Positions 9,250-18,917 of a stretch of 64,000 nt of DNA are shown in pieces; positions within the stretch are counted from its first letter, which is position 1, and each line of letters begins with the position of its first letter. Origin of the DNA: Gammaproteobacteria bacterium Gsub (GTDB taxonomy: Bacteria; Pseudomonadota; Gammaproteobacteria; PS1; Pseudothioglobaceae); assembly GCA_002007405.1 (NCBI GenBank), contig JYIN01000011.1:1-64000 (forward strand), given 5' to 3'. Below the pieces are notes generated by a model. It worked only from the letters and a program-made list of their open reading frames with translations, made no database searches and was not told the DNA's origin. The translations under genes were made by a program, and so were the position numbers.

Positions 9250-9731
9250 CAGTGGGAATGAGGCTGGTTTTTTGCCTTAACTTCAGCGTCTATTTTATAC
9301 GATAAGCCATTATCAAATACCAAATTAATCACAACTTTTGAGCCGATATTAGGCACAGATTTTGGTTTAATCAACATGATATGGAACGCACCTGGCTTTA
9401 GTGTTGTTGTGCTGTTTGGCTTGATTGCTATAGAATCTTGTTTAATCATTTTCATCACACCATTGACTTGTTTTGAAAGGTGTAATTCCCCGCGCTGATA
9501 ACCCTTGGCTGATGCTGATAATAATCTGACAGTATTTGGGGTGTGGTTTTGGATTTGCATAAACAAACCTAACACTGATGCAGTGGGGGGTGCAGAACGA
9601 ACCCAGGGGTTTATAATTTTAATATCTGAGGGAGTTGCCTGATTTTTATATTCTGCAAATGCAGGTAAAGCATAAATAAAGGCTAAAAATAAAGGTAGAA
9701 AATAAATGCCTCCTACGCCATTAATCCTCAT
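9249..9731 (-). CDS. PCu(A)C periplasmic copper chaperone
   Basis: 160 residues with a signal peptide (hydrophobic core about 8-25, cleavage near AFA-E) and the complete Cu(I) motif: H84-X10-M95-X21-H117-X-M119. A short His tail (PHSH) closes the protein. PCu(A)C passes copper to SCO or directly to the CuA site of cytochrome oxidase. It is first in the two-gene operon with the SCO1-type gene and divergent from phoH across 66 bp. Confidence 0.94.
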   Translation of the reverse strand: MRINGVGGIYFLPLFLAFIYALPAFAEYKNQATPSDIKIINPWVRSAPPTASVLGLFMQIQNHTPNTVRLLSASAKGYQRGELHLSKQVNGVMKMIKQDSIAIKPNSTTTLKPGAFHIMLIKPKSVPNIGSKVVINLVFDNGLSYKIDAEVKAKNQPHSH

Positions 9732-9797
9732 TTTAAAGACCAGTAAAAAAATCTCTGATTATAGCCTTAAAGTGCTAACAAAGGTAAAATAAGCATT

Positions 9798-10715
9798 ATG
9801 AAAATAACCTTAGCAATCCAAAATTCAGAACAATTGAATAATATTTGTGGCTCTTTAGACCAACACATTGAGTTAATTGCACATAACTTAGGTGTTGAGA
9901 TTAACAACAAGGGGGCTGATTTTTCCATCACTGGTAATAACGCTGAACAAGCCGCAAAAGTGTTAGACGATTTATTGTTATTATCTAATAAACAAACTCT
10001 AAGCACGCACGCCGTAGAAATGTGTATTAAAACACACACCCACAATGACTTACCGAGTCAAGCTATCAGTATAAAAACCAGGGGCAAAGTCATTCAAGTG
10101 CACAGTGCTAACCAGCAATATTATGTCAAATCCATAGCCAAAAAAGACGCCACCTTTGGCATTGGTCCTGCTGGAACTGGTAAAACTTACCTCGCAGTTG
10201 CCAAAGCCGTTGAAGCATTAGATCGTAGCGATGTACGGCGTATTGTGCTGGTGCGCCCCGCAGTAGAGGCGGGTGAAAAACTGGGGTTTTTACCGGGCGA
10301 TTTAAGCGAAAAAGTTGACCCCTACCTGCGCCCTATTTATGATGCACTATATGAGATACTGGGTTTTGATAAAGTAGGTAAATTATTAGACAAAAACATT
10401 ATTGAGGTCGCGCCTCTAGCCTTTATGCGTGGTAGAACACTAAATGAGTCTTTTATTATTTTAGATGAGGCGCAAAATACCACCATTCCACAAATGAAAA
10501 TGTTTTTAACGCGTATGGGATTTGGCTCAAAGATGGTCATTACCGGCGATATTACCCAAATTGACTTAACAAACCCTAATCAATCGGGGCTCATTCATGC
10601 CACAAATGTGCTTGCAAATGAGGCAAAAATCTCATTTTGCTATTTTCAGCCCAAAGATGCAATCCGACACAAATTGGTGCAACGCATTGTCTTAGCATAT
10701 GAAGCCTTCAGGTAA
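9798..10715 (+). CDS. phoH: PhoH-family ATPase (YbeZ-like)
   Basis: 305 residues. An N-terminal KH-like region (about 1-95) is followed by the PhoH P-loop domain with Walker A GPAGTGKT near 123-130, the VRPAVEAGEKLGFLPGD block and Walker B FIILDEAQNTT near 218. YbeZ-type proteins associate with the RNase YbeY and ribosome maturation. In many gammaproteobacteria ybeY follows immediately; here the phoH 3' end instead overlaps mnmA by 17 bp, and ybeY is not in the window. Confidence 0.95.
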   Translation: MKITLAIQNSEQLNNICGSLDQHIELIAHNLGVEINNKGADFSITGNNAEQAAKVLDDLLLLSNKQTLSTHAVEMCIKTHTHNDLPSQAISIKTRGKVIQVHSANQQYYVKSIAKKDATFGIGPAGTGKTYLAVAKAVEALDRSDVRRIVLVRPAVEAGEKLGFLPGDLSEKVDPYLRPIYDALYEILGFDKVGKLLDKNIIEVAPLAFMRGRTLNESFIILDEAQNTTIPQMKMFLTRMGFGSKMVITGDITQIDLTNPNQSGLIHATNVLANEAKISFCYFQPKDAIRHKLVQRIVLAYEAFR

Positions 10716-11787
10716 GAAAATTATTGTCGCTCTCTCAGGCGGTGTTGATTCTTCGGTTGCCGCCTTACGGTTGTTACAACAAGGCTATAAGGTTGAGGCT
10801 TTATTTATGAAGAATTGGGAAGAGGATGACAATAGCGAGCATTGTAGCGCCGAACAAGACCTGTGTGACGGACAAAAAGTGGCTGATAAACTTGGCATTA
10901 AACTCCACAAGGTTAATTTTTCTGCCGATTATTGGAATGATGTATTTACTCATTTTCTACAAGAACACAAAAAAGGTAGAACCCCTAACCCCGATGTATT
11001 GTGTAATCAAAAAATCAAATTTAAAGTATTTTTAGAACATGCCCTATCTCTGGGTGCTGATAAAATTGCCACTGGACACTACGCTAGAATCAGTAATTGT
11101 AATGGTACTTACCAATTAAAAATGGGAGTAGATAAAAATAAAGATCAAAGTTACTTTTTGTATTTATTAAACCAGTATCAACTTTCAAAAAGCCTGTTTC
11201 CATTAGGTGAAATTAGTAAAACCCAGGTGCGTGAAATTGCCACAAAATACGATCTAGTTACCGCAGAAAAAAAAGACTCAACTGGTATTTGTTTTATCGG
11301 CAAACGCAACTTTTCCCAGTTTTTAAAAACTTATCTACCTAAACAAAAAGGGGATATTGTTGATGAACACGGTAATTTTATCAAATATCACCAAGGCTTG
11401 GCTTTTTATACCATTGGACAACGAAAAGGCTTAGAGATTGGTGGCGGATTTGGATCCTCAGATGAGCCTTGGTTTGTGGCAGAAAAACGCCTTGAGACTA
11501 ATGAATTATTAGTTGTACAAGGAAATAATCCTGCTTTGTATCATCAAGCTTTAGATGCCTCTCAAGTGCATTGGATTGGAAAAATACCAACCCTACCACT
11601 GGTATGTAGTGCTAAAATACGCTATCGTCAACCAGGGCAAATTTGTAGCATTGTACAAGGTGATAATAAGCGATTAAATCTTATTTTTAAACAGCCTCAA
11701 CGCGCCATAACGCCAGGGCAGTCTGTGGTTTTTTATACACAAGATACCTGTCTTGGTGGTGCGATTATTGAAACCGTCCATGAATAA
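10699..11787 (+). CDS. mnmA: tRNA-specific 2-thiouridylase MnmA
   Basis: 362 residues. The N-terminal PP-loop (ALSGGVDSSVAA) activates U34 with ATP, and the two catalytic cysteines are in place: C102 (DVLCNQKIKF) and C198 (TGICFIGKR). C-terminal beta domains bind tRNA Glu/Gln/Lys. It thiolates the wobble uridine with sulfur relayed from IscS. The ATG lies inside the phoH 3' end and the hflD start lies inside mnmA, so phoH-mnmA-hflD is one translationally coupled unit. Confidence 0.97.
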   Translation: MKPSGKKIIVALSGGVDSSVAALRLLQQGYKVEALFMKNWEEDDNSEHCSAEQDLCDGQKVADKLGIKLHKVNFSADYWNDVFTHFLQEHKKGRTPNPDVLCNQKIKFKVFLEHALSLGADKIATGHYARISNCNGTYQLKMGVDKNKDQSYFLYLLNQYQLSKSLFPLGEISKTQVREIATKYDLVTAEKKDSTGICFIGKRNFSQFLKTYLPKQKGDIVDEHGNFIKYHQGLAFYTIGQRKGLEIGGGFGSSDEPWFVAEKRLETNELLVVQGNNPALYHQALDASQVHWIGKIPTLPLVCSAKIRYRQPGQICSIVQGDNKRLNLIFKQPQRAITPGQSVVFYTQDTCLGGAIIETVHE

Positions 11788-12385
11788 ACTAAAGCAACAA
11801 ACCTTAGCCTTAGCCTCGCTACTGCAAACCGTAACCTTGGTTGATCAGCTAGCATCTACTGGCACTTGTGATGACAAAAGTAACAAAGCCAGCCTTAAAA
11901 GCATCCTTACCAATAGCACCAATGTTGGGGAAATATTTGGCTCTATCAATGAACTTTCAATAGGCTTAGGTGCAATTAAAACTGCCTTTGGAAAAAAAAC
12001 TACATCCATGCAAAATATTATTTTTTATGCTATCTCACTTATCAATCTTGAGAAAAAACTAAGAAAAAACCCAAATTTATTAAAAAAAATATCGGCTGAG
12101 ATTGATGTCATCAAAAAGCAAAAATTTTTTACAATTGAGCATTCCAATTCTTTAGCGCGTTTGGCTGAGCTTTACAAATCAACCTTAGGCAAGATCAATC
12201 CAAAAATTATCATCAATGGCAAACAAATTTACCTATCCAATCAGCGGACTGCTGATCATATTAGGGCGCTATTGTTGGCCGGTATTCGTGCTGCTTCGCT
12301 GTGGAAATCCCAAGGTGGTAAGACTTGGCAGTTACTACTCAAAAAGAAAAAAATACTTAAACTGGTTGATTCTATGGATTTTTAA
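11780..12385 (+). CDS. hflD: HflD-family protein
   Basis: About 201 residues. The ATG at 11780 is preferred over an upstream in-frame GTG (11753) because the product then begins MNKLKQQTLALASLLQ, the usual HflD start, and overlaps the mnmA stop by 8 bp. It is all-helical with the conserved C-terminal stretch ADHIRALLLAGIRAASLW. In E. coli HflD (YcfC) is a peripheral membrane protein that sequesters lambda CII and is encoded between mnmA and purB; its housekeeping role is unclear. purB does not follow here. Confidence 0.9.
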   Translation: MNKLKQQTLALASLLQTVTLVDQLASTGTCDDKSNKASLKSILTNSTNVGEIFGSINELSIGLGAIKTAFGKKTTSMQNIIFYAISLINLEKKLRKNPNLLKKISAEIDVIKKQKFFTIEHSNSLARLAELYKSTLGKINPKIIINGKQIYLSNQRTADHIRALLLAGIRAASLWKSQGGKTWQLLLKKKKILKLVDSMDF

Positions 12386-12408
12386 TTCTGTGCTTTTTAT
12401 ATTTGAGG

Positions 12409-12414
12409 TATAAT
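12409..12414 (+). promoter_or_regulatory. -10 element of rpsT promoter
   Basis: A perfect TATAAT lies 33 bp before the rpsT ATG, in a 62-bp gap after hflD. No convincing -35 hexamer is seen at the expected spacing. Confidence 0.45.
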
Positions 12415-12447
12415 TTCCGATTTCTCAATCTTTTAAACTTTTAAACT

Positions 12448-12708
12448 ATGGCTAATTCACAAAGCTCTAAAAAACGCGCAAGACAAGCAATTAAACGCAA
12501 CAAACACAATTCTCAAATCCGTGCAAAAGTTCGGACTTTTATTAAAAAAATAACTTATGCACTTGAGGCTGGCAACAAAGAGCACGCCCAAAGTGGTTTC
12601 ACCGCCATGCAAAAAACCATTGACCAAGCAGTCAATAAAGGCTTAATCCACAAAAACCAAGCAGCGAGAAAAAAATCACGCCTTAACACCCAAATTAAAG
12701 CATTGTAA
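12448..12708 (+). CDS. rpsT: 30S ribosomal protein S20
   Basis: 86 residues, Lys/Arg/Ala-rich and helical, starting MANSQSSKKRARQAIKRN, the usual S20 N-terminus; the length matches E. coli S20 (87 residues). It binds 16S rRNA early in small-subunit assembly. It appears to be monocistronic, with its own -10 element upstream and a strong terminator downstream. Confidence 0.98.
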   Translation: MANSQSSKKRARQAIKRNKHNSQIRAKVRTFIKKITYALEAGNKEHAQSGFTAMQKTIDQAVNKGLIHKNQAARKKSRLNTQIKAL

Positions 12709-12732
12709 ATCCTGCTGTGTATTGCTTATAAT

Positions 12733-12757
12733 AAAAACCCTCAGTTGAGGGTTTTTT
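12733..12757 (+). terminator. Intrinsic terminator of rpsT
   Basis: Stem AAAACCCTC / GAGGGTTTT with a four-base AGTT loop, running into six T. The hairpin ends 4 bp before the ATG of the Smr gene, and its 3' arm supplies the only purine-rich (GAGGG) stretch that could act as that gene's ribosome-binding site. Confidence 0.9.
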
Positions 12758-12761
12758 AAAC

Positions 12762-13247
12762 ATGAAAATCAACAAAGAAGATAGCCAATTATTCAGATCT
12801 GCGGTTGATGATAACGCACCTTTTGACAAAGACGCTCAGCCATCTAACCACACTCAAAAATGGGGAATTTTTGAATCTTATGATAACACAACCATAGCCA
12901 ATAATTTGCTAAGTGGTGATGTAGTCGCCTATAAAAAAAATGGGACTCCGCCTAGAATGATTAAAAGAATGAAACAAGGAAAAATCCCCCATCCTCCAGT
13001 TTTAGATTTGCATGGTCAAACAGCATCTGAGGCTTGCAAAACCTTAGCCAAATTTATCTATCAACACCAAAATCGGCAATTTATCCATGTGATTCACGGC
13101 AAAGGGCATCACAATGAAAACAAAACCAGTGTTTTAAAAACGCAAGTGGTTCATTTTTTAAAACAGCATCCACAAATATTGGCATTTAACTCTTGCCCCG
13201 CCAGAGATGGTGGCACTGGCGCTTTGTTTGTATTTTTAAAACACTGA
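12762..13247 (+). CDS. Smr-domain protein (SmrA/B-like)
   Basis: 161 residues. An unstructured, charged N-terminal half precedes a C-terminal Smr domain from about residue 75, with the LDLHGQTASEA motif, the HVIHGKGHHN loop and the GGTGALFVFL end strand. Bacterial SmrA/SmrB proteins are RNA endonucleases; SmrB cuts mRNA at collided ribosomes. The HGKGHH loop is consistent with the active-site HGxG. The ATG sits directly after the rpsT terminator, so expression may depend on read-through or a promoter inside rpsT. The true xseA start lies 14 bp past the stop. Confidence 0.9.
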   Translation: MKINKEDSQLFRSAVDDNAPFDKDAQPSNHTQKWGIFESYDNTTIANNLLSGDVVAYKKNGTPPRMIKRMKQGKIPHPPVLDLHGQTASEACKTLAKFIYQHQNRQFIHVIHGKGHHNENKTSVLKTQVVHFLKQHPQILAFNSCPARDGGTGALFVFLKH

Positions 13248-13261
13248 GGCACTTAATTCTA

Positions 13262-14671
13262 ATGTCGGAAAATATATTTAATAGTGAAGAAATTTACACC
13301 GTATCCGATTTCTTATCCTTGTGCAATACCAGCATTGAAAATAACATTCCTACTTGTTGGCTACAAGGCGAGATTTCTAATTTTTCTCGCCCTGCTTCTG
13401 GACATTGGTACTTTTCTCTCAAAGACAATCAAGGGCAAATTCGCTGTGCTCTATTTAGACTTAATCAACGCAATATCAAATTTAGCCCCGAAAATGGCGT
13501 GTCAGTATTGCTTCGTGCTGCCCCCAGTCTATATCAAGCGCGAGGTGATTTTCAACTGATTATCCAACATATTGAGCCAGTAGGGATTGGTAATTTACAG
13601 CTTGCTTTTGAACAACTTAAAACCCAACTCAAAAATGAAGGTCTGTTTGCTGCCACACATAAAAAACCCTTACCTACTATAGTTAATACCATTGGCATTA
13701 TTTCTTCTTCTAATGGTGCAGTGATTCAAGATATTATCAAAGTGCTCCGTAGCCGCTATCCGTTTGCAACAGTTTTGCTATTTGATTGTGTAGTACAAGG
13801 CGAAGAGGCAGCAGAAAAATTAGCTGCTGCCGTTCTTGCTGCAGATAAATCAAATCGCTGTGAGGTGTTAATCATAGCCCGTGGTGGTGGCTCAACTGAA
13901 GACTTATGGGCGTTTAATAAAGAATCCCTAGCTCGGGCAATTTTTGCTGCTAAAACCCCAATTATCAGTGCCATTGGGCATGAAACAGACACCACCATTG
14001 CTGATTTTGTAGCTGATGTGCGTGCCCCCACCCCTAGTGCTGCAGCAGTGGTCGCCACTCCTGATAGGTTAGAATTACTAGCAAAAACCAATAAACTGTA
14101 TGCCGATTTATATCAATTTAGCCAACAAAATCTGAGCAACTATCAATCCCAACTGAGACAATTTAGCCTCAATATGCCTAATTTAGGTAAGCAGTTCAAT
14201 ACCTTCGCACAAAGGGTAGATATTCTAAGCACGCACCTAAATTATCAAATAAGGACTAAAATTAGCCTAAACCGTGGCGAGCTCACCACAATATTTGAGC
14301 AACTCAAACAACACTCACCCAGCGCCCACATTAGTCACAAACAACAACTCAATAAACTGGCAAAAATACAACTCAAACAACACTTTAAACACTTGATAGA
14401 ACAACATAAAAATCACTTGCATATTTTGTATAAACAACTCCAAAGCGCCAACAATAACGCCATAGAGTGGCAAAAAAATATACTGGCAAACCATGCGCTC
14501 GGGCTTGAACACCTCTCACCACTTGGCACCCTTTCGCGTGGCTACACAATGACCATGCTTAATAATCAATTAATAGATTCAATCACCAAGGTTAAAATAG
14601 GCGATTCACTCACCACGATATTCAATGATGGAAAAATTCATACCCGGGTTAGGAAAATTGAGAAAAAATAG
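13262..14671 (+). CDS. xseA: Exodeoxyribonuclease VII large subunit
   Basis: 469 residues from the ATG at 13262; a longer frame from 13193 would overlap the Smr gene and lacks family similarity before MSENIFNSEEIYTVSDF. The N-terminal OB fold (WLQGEISNFSRPASGHWYF), the central catalytic domain (ARGGGSTEDLWAFN and ISAIGHETD) and a long C-terminal coiled coil are all present. With XseB it degrades single-stranded DNA into short oligonucleotides. xseB is not adjacent. The 3' end overlaps the M23 peptidase gene by 47 bp. Confidence 0.96.
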   Translation: MSENIFNSEEIYTVSDFLSLCNTSIENNIPTCWLQGEISNFSRPASGHWYFSLKDNQGQIRCALFRLNQRNIKFSPENGVSVLLRAAPSLYQARGDFQLIIQHIEPVGIGNLQLAFEQLKTQLKNEGLFAATHKKPLPTIVNTIGIISSSNGAVIQDIIKVLRSRYPFATVLLFDCVVQGEEAAEKLAAAVLAADKSNRCEVLIIARGGGSTEDLWAFNKESLARAIFAAKTPIISAIGHETDTTIADFVADVRAPTPSAAAVVATPDRLELLAKTNKLYADLYQFSQQNLSNYQSQLRQFSLNMPNLGKQFNTFAQRVDILSTHLNYQIRTKISLNRGELTTIFEQLKQHSPSAHISHKQQLNKLAKIQLKQHFKHLIEQHKNHLHILYKQLQSANNNAIEWQKNILANHALGLEHLSPLGTLSRGYTMTMLNNQLIDSITKVKIGDSLTTIFNDGKIHTRVRKIEKK

Positions 14672-15491
14672 CCTCCACTTTAGCCTCCTACTTTTATTAA
14701 ATAGTATTGTATTGGCAAGCATACCGGTAACAAATAATCCGATTTTAGGTGGTATTGCGGTAGTTGATTTTACAACTCAACACCCGAACCCAAAGGCGTT
14801 TTATAATAAAATTCCGCTCTATGTCCAGCCCATAAAAGACCAGCACTGGCAAGTTTTGATAGGTATCCCACTGCAGGAAAAACCGGGGAAAAAAACCCTA
14901 ATCGTAGAGGATTTTAGCACTCAGAGATTTTACTTTGAGGTGATAGACTACAACTACGACGAACAACACATTACTCTAAAAAACGATAAAAAAAAATACC
15001 TTAACCCAAATTTACAACACCTAGATCGCATCAATAAAGAACGCCTTATTTTGTCTGAGGCTAGAAAAACATTTTCCAAACCCGCCTTATCAAAAGGACA
15101 CTTTATCCGCCCTGTAAAAGGAATTACCACTAGCCCTTTTGGATTACGGCGCTTTTATAATGGACAAGCACGGCGCGCACATACCGGGCTTGATTATGCT
15201 GGGGATATGAACACCCCGATTCTCTCGGCAGCGGATGGCAAGGTTTTATTAACGGGTCATTTTTTCTTTAATGGCAAAACCGTATTTATTGACCACGGAC
15301 AGGGGCTAATCAGTGTCTATATTCATATGAATAAAATAGCTGTTAAACAAAACCAAATGATTAAACAAGGTGAGATAATCGGCACCGTTGGGCAAACTGG
15401 GCGTACCACTGGAGCGCATTTACATTGGGGGGTTTATCTTAATCAGGTGAGCGTTAATCCTAACCTATTATTAAAAAAAAATGAAATCTAA
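14625..15491 (+). CDS. M23-family peptidoglycan endopeptidase
   Basis: 288 residues. An N-terminal hydrophobic segment (about 17-35) serves as signal or anchor, an M23 N-terminal domain spans about 40-150, and the LytM domain has intact zinc ligands: H and D in RAHTGLDYAGD and the HLHWG pair near the C-terminus. Unlike the NlpD-like protein at 4.8 kb, this one should be catalytically active and cut cell-wall cross-links. Tandem ATGs at 14625 and 14628 inside xseA are the possible starts. It overlaps the RDD gene by 11 bp. Confidence 0.92.
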   Translation: MMEKFIPGLGKLRKNSLHFSLLLLLNSIVLASIPVTNNPILGGIAVVDFTTQHPNPKAFYNKIPLYVQPIKDQHWQVLIGIPLQEKPGKKTLIVEDFSTQRFYFEVIDYNYDEQHITLKNDKKKYLNPNLQHLDRINKERLILSEARKTFSKPALSKGHFIRPVKGITTSPFGLRRFYNGQARRAHTGLDYAGDMNTPILSAADGKVLLTGHFFFNGKTVFIDHGQGLISVYIHMNKIAVKQNQMIKQGEIIGTVGQTGRTTGAHLHWGVYLNQVSVNPNLLLKKNEI

Positions 15492-15885
15492 TGTCTCTTT
15501 ATTGCGAAGATTGGGCGCGGTTGTGTATGATATTTTCTTGGCTTTTTCTTTGGCATTTTTTATTGTTGCCGTAGTGCTTATTATCTTTTTTGAAAAACAA
15601 TCACAAAACAACCTGTTTATTTTTGCCTCAACCCTTATCAGTACTTATTTTTATTTTACTTGGTCGTGGGTCAAGGGCGGACAAACTTTAGGCATGCGAG
15701 CTTGGGGAGTGCGAATAGTCCAAAATTCTGGGAAGAATGTTACTCATAAACAGGCTCTTATACGCTTTATATTGGCTATTTTTTCATTTACAATCGGGGG
15801 GTTTGGTTTTATTTACCAATTATTCAATGCAGATAACTTAACTTGGCACGACAGATTGTCTCATACTTTACTGGTGAAAAAATGA
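15481..15885 (+). CDS. RDD-family membrane protein
   Basis: 134 residues. Three hydrophobic segments (about 17-40, 45-62, 92-112) carry the family's RR-LGA-VYD start (LLRRLGAVVYDIFLAF), the WxxGGQTxGMRAWGVRI block after TM2 and the closing WHDRLSHT. RDD proteins are small inner-membrane proteins; some work as Na+/Li+-H+ antiporters but most are uncharacterised. It shares an ATGA overlap with ftsB downstream. Confidence 0.9.
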   Translation: MKSNVSLLRRLGAVVYDIFLAFSLAFFIVAVVLIIFFEKQSQNNLFIFASTLISTYFYFTWSWVKGGQTLGMRAWGVRIVQNSGKNVTHKQALIRFILAIFSFTIGGFGFIYQLFNADNLTWHDRLSHTLLVKK

Positions 15886-16211
15886 GAGCACAAAACTCAC
15901 GCAAAAAACCACTAAGATTATTGATTGTATTCCAAAAATATTGGCTTATTACAGTGCTTTTAGTTGTTCTAATAACCTTGATAAGACAAAATTTTATTAT
16001 CAATAAATTTCCATTTTCTCTAAATAATAAACGACAAATTATCAAACAAAATATTAGCCTTAATGCTGATTTATCAAAAAAAAATGAGGCTAAAAAAACA
16101 CAGCTTAGCATACAAACTGATGCCAATATGGAGGCTTTAGAATCCAATGCGCGTTACCGCTTTGGGCTGATTAAAAAAAACGAGACTTATTATCAAATCA
16201 ATAACCCTTAA
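15882..16211 (+). CDS. ftsB: FtsB-like cell-division protein
   Basis: About 109 residues from the ATG at 15882, chosen because it forms an ATGA overlap with the RDD gene. It has a short basic cytoplasmic tail, one TM (about 17-35), a coiled-coil of polar heptads (NADLSKKNEAKKTQL) and a C-terminal SNARYRFGLIKKNETYYQI, which matches the FtsB/FtsL-family closing motif (AR..LGxIKxxExxY). FtsB, FtsL and FtsQ form the septal sub-complex that activates FtsWI. Sequence identity to well-studied FtsB is low, but its position immediately before ispD is the canonical gammaproteobacterial arrangement. Confidence 0.85.
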   Translation: MRAQNSRKKPLRLLIVFQKYWLITVLLVVLITLIRQNFIINKFPFSLNNKRQIIKQNISLNADLSKKNEAKKTQLSIQTDANMEALESNARYRFGLIKKNETYYQINNP

Positions 16212-16229
16212 AAAAAAACCAAGACAGTA

Positions 16230-16925
16230 ATGATTGATAAATATTTTTTAATTTTACCTGCCAGTGGTATCGGGGCGCGGATGAGAGGCAATATTCCCAA
16301 ACAATATTTAAAATTAGACAATGGGCTGAGTGTGCTCGACCAAACCTTAAAAACTCTGCTTAGTATCAAACAAATTGAAGGTTTTGTGATTGCAATCAAA
16401 AAACAAGACCGTGAGTTTAGAAAATCAAAATTTAACAATCACGACAAACATTTAGCAACTGCCATAGGTGGCAAAGAGCGAATCCATTCAGTCATTTCCG
16501 CATTGGCAACACTCAAACCCTTTATTAAAGACAATGACTGGGTGTTGGTGCATGACGCAGTGCGCCCTTGTGTGCATGCTGAAGAAGTGCAAAACCTAAT
16601 CACCCAGCTCAAATGCCACCCTATTGGTGGATTATTAGCAAGCCCAGTGGTTGATACTATTAAGCGTGCTACAAAAGAAAAAAATGTGCAAACCACCTTA
16701 GACAGAACCCACCTCTGGCACGCACAAACACCGCAAATGTATCGCTTTGGTATTTTATCCAAAGCACTCGAAAATGCCATCCAAAATCATCTTAACATTA
16801 CTGATGAATCCAGTGCTATTGAACATCTAGGGCTTAAATCCGCATTGATTGCCACTGGAAAACATAACTTTAAAATTACCACAGAACAAGATTTGGTATT
16901 GGCTAATTTTTATCTAAACCAATAA
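16230..16925 (+). CDS. ispD: 2-C-methyl-D-erythritol 4-phosphate cytidylyltransferase
   Basis: 231 residues. The N-terminal CTP-binding loop (LPASGIGARMRGNIPKQYL), the catalytic VHDAVRPCV, the TPQMYR and TDESSAIEHLG motifs are all present. It forms CDP-ME in the MEP isoprenoid pathway, feeding the prenyl chain made by IspB in this window. ispF, which often follows or fuses with ispD, is absent here; the next gene is typA on the other strand. Confidence 0.97.
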   Translation: MIDKYFLILPASGIGARMRGNIPKQYLKLDNGLSVLDQTLKTLLSIKQIEGFVIAIKKQDREFRKSKFNNHDKHLATAIGGKERIHSVISALATLKPFIKDNDWVLVHDAVRPCVHAEEVQNLITQLKCHPIGGLLASPVVDTIKRATKEKNVQTTLDRTHLWHAQTPQMYRFGILSKALENAIQNHLNITDESSAIEHLGLKSALIATGKHNFKITTEQDLVLANFYLNQ

Positions 16926-16938
16926 AAAAACTGGAATT

Positions 16939-18753
16939 TTACTTAGTGTTGCGGGCGCGTTTGCGTTGATTTTCGGTTAATAGGCGCTTGCGAATGCGGA
17001 TATGGCTGGGGGTAACTTCCATCAGTTCATCATCATCAATAAATTCCAATGCCTGCTCTAAATCTAATTTAATCGCTGGGGGCAATACCACTGCATCATC
17101 AGATCCAGAAGCACGAATATTAGTAAGTTGCTTGCTCTTCATCACATTAACTACCAAGTCTCGATCTCGGGTGTGGATGCCCACCACCATACCCTCATAA
17201 ATAGCAGTATTGTGTTCAATAAAAAATTTGCCACTTTTTCGCAAATTAAAAATCGCATAAGCCACTGCCTGCCCCTGATTCATTGAAATTAACGAACCAT
17301 TGGAACGCCGCCCAATATTGCCTGATTTTTGTGGTTTATACCCATCAAAACTAGAGCTCATCAACCCAGTGCCAGCAGTTATGGTTAAAAATTGCCCTCT
17401 AAAACCAATCAAACCACGGGCTGGGATATTACAATCAAGTTTTACCCGCCCATTGCCATCTGGGGTTATATTGGTGATTTCTGCCTTTCGTTCGCCGAGC
17501 CTTTCCATAACACTGCCCTGATGCTGCACACGAACATCCACGCTCAAATTCTCAAACGGCTCACAAACAGCGCCTCTAATTTCTTTAAGAATCACTTGCG
17601 GACGCCCCACTGCCAATTCAAAACCCTCTCTACGCATGGTCTCAATCAAAATTGACAAGTGCAACTCACCGCGCCCAGAAACCAGAAATTCAGACACATC
17701 TTGGGTATTTTCAACCCGCAGAGCAACATTATAAATCAACTCTTTATCAAGCCGATCACGGATATTCCTTGAGGTAATAAACTGACCATCTTGCCCCGCA
17801 AAAGGCGAATCATTCACCCGAAAAATCATTGATATTGTTGGTTCGTCAACTCTTAACGGTGGCAAAGGCTCAATGGCTTCAGCCTCACATAGCGTGTCTG
17901 AGATTTTAATATTTTCAATTCCAGTTACACAAACAATATGCCCAGCCTCAGCGGCGTTAATGTCAATTTTTTCCAAACCCAAAAAACCTTGCAAATTTGT
18001 GATTTTAACCTTGCGCTGAGCACCTCTAGAATCTACCAATACAACTTGTGTGTTTTTTTTAATTGTGCCTCTGGTAATACGCCCAATGCCTATCGTGCCC
18101 ACAAATGAAGAATAATCAAGTGCTGTAATTTGCATTTGTAAGGGGGCATTCGCATCTGCCTTTGGCGCGTTGACTTTATCCACAATGGTTGCAAACATCG
18201 GGTTCATATCACCAGAGCGCACATTATCTGTAAGCGCGGCATAACCATTAATACTAGAAGCATAAACAATGGGGAAATCCAACTGCTCATCACTTGCACC
18301 AAGCTGGTCAAACAATTCAAATATTTGGTCAATGACCCAGTCTGGACGAGCAGCATGTTTGTCAATTTTATTGATGACCACAATAGGATTTAGCCCCTGT
18401 TCAAAAGCTTTTTTAGTAACAAAACGGGTTTGCGGCATGGGTCCTTCTTGAGCATCAACCAATAATAAAACACTATCCACCATTGACAAAACCCGTTCAA
18501 CCTCACCGCCAAAGTCAGCATGCCCAGGAGTATCTATAATATTGATGTGATAATTGCCCCATTTAATCGCAGTATTTTTACTAGAAATGGTAATCCCGCG
18601 TTCTTTCTCTAAATCATTCGAATCCATCATTCTATCGGTTAATTCAAAACGCGTGTCAAAAGTTTGTGATTGTTCAAGCAACCTATCAACTAAAGTGGTT
18701 TTGCCATGGTCAACATGTGCAATAATGGCAATGTTTCTAAGTTGGGTGCTCAT
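16939..18753 (-). CDS. typA: Translational GTPase TypA/BipA
   Basis: 604 residues, the usual length. The G domain has G1 AHVDHGKT, G3 [14 protein letters not shown] and G4 NKID, followed by beta-barrel, EF-G III/V-like domains and the TypA-specific C-terminal domain with the conserved [16 protein letters not shown] segment. BipA binds 70S ribosomes and helps 50S assembly at low temperature and under stress. It is single and convergent with ispD (13-bp gap). Confidence 0.98.
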   Translation of the reverse strand: MSTQLRNIAIIAHVDHGKTTLVDRLLEQSQTFDTRFELTDRMMDSNDLEKERGITISSKNTAIKWGNYHINIIDTPGHADFGGEVERVLSMVDSVLLLVDAQEGPMPQTRFVTKKAFEQGLNPIVVINKIDKHAARPDWVIDQIFELFDQLGASDEQLDFPIVYASSINGYAALTDNVRSGDMNPMFATIVDKVNAPKADANAPLQMQITALDYSSFVGTIGIGRITRGTIKKNTQVVLVDSRGAQRKVKITNLQGFLGLEKIDINAAEAGHIVCVTGIENIKISDTLCEAEAIEPLPPLRVDEPTISMIFRVNDSPFAGQDGQFITSRNIRDRLDKELIYNVALRVENTQDVSEFLVSGRGELHLSILIETMRREGFELAVGRPQVILKEIRGAVCEPFENLSVDVRVQHQGSVMERLGERKAEITNITPDGNGRVKLDCNIPARGLIGFRGQFLTITAGTGLMSSSFDGYKPQKSGNIGRRSNGSLISMNQGQAVAYAIFNLRKSGKFFIEHNTAIYEGMVVGIHTRDRDLVVNVMKSKQLTNIRASGSDDAVVLPPAIKLDLEQALEFIDDDELMEVTPSHIRIRKRLLTENQRKRARNTK

Positions 18754-18917
18754 ACAAAATCAAGCCGATAAAAGGCGTTATTATCCTTTAATATCAGCAC
18801 TCGCTAATACTATTTTAGAAAAACCAAGCATGTTAAAATAACACCTATCTTTTATTTGCTGATGATTGACAAAATGGCAGATAACAGCAGCACTTTAAGA
18901 TTAAATTGCACTAAATA

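Noticed and set aside
13193-13261. Upstream extension of xseA
   Set aside because: It overlaps the Smr gene and gives a Trp/Arg-rich leader unlike any XseA; the ATG at 13262 fits the family start.
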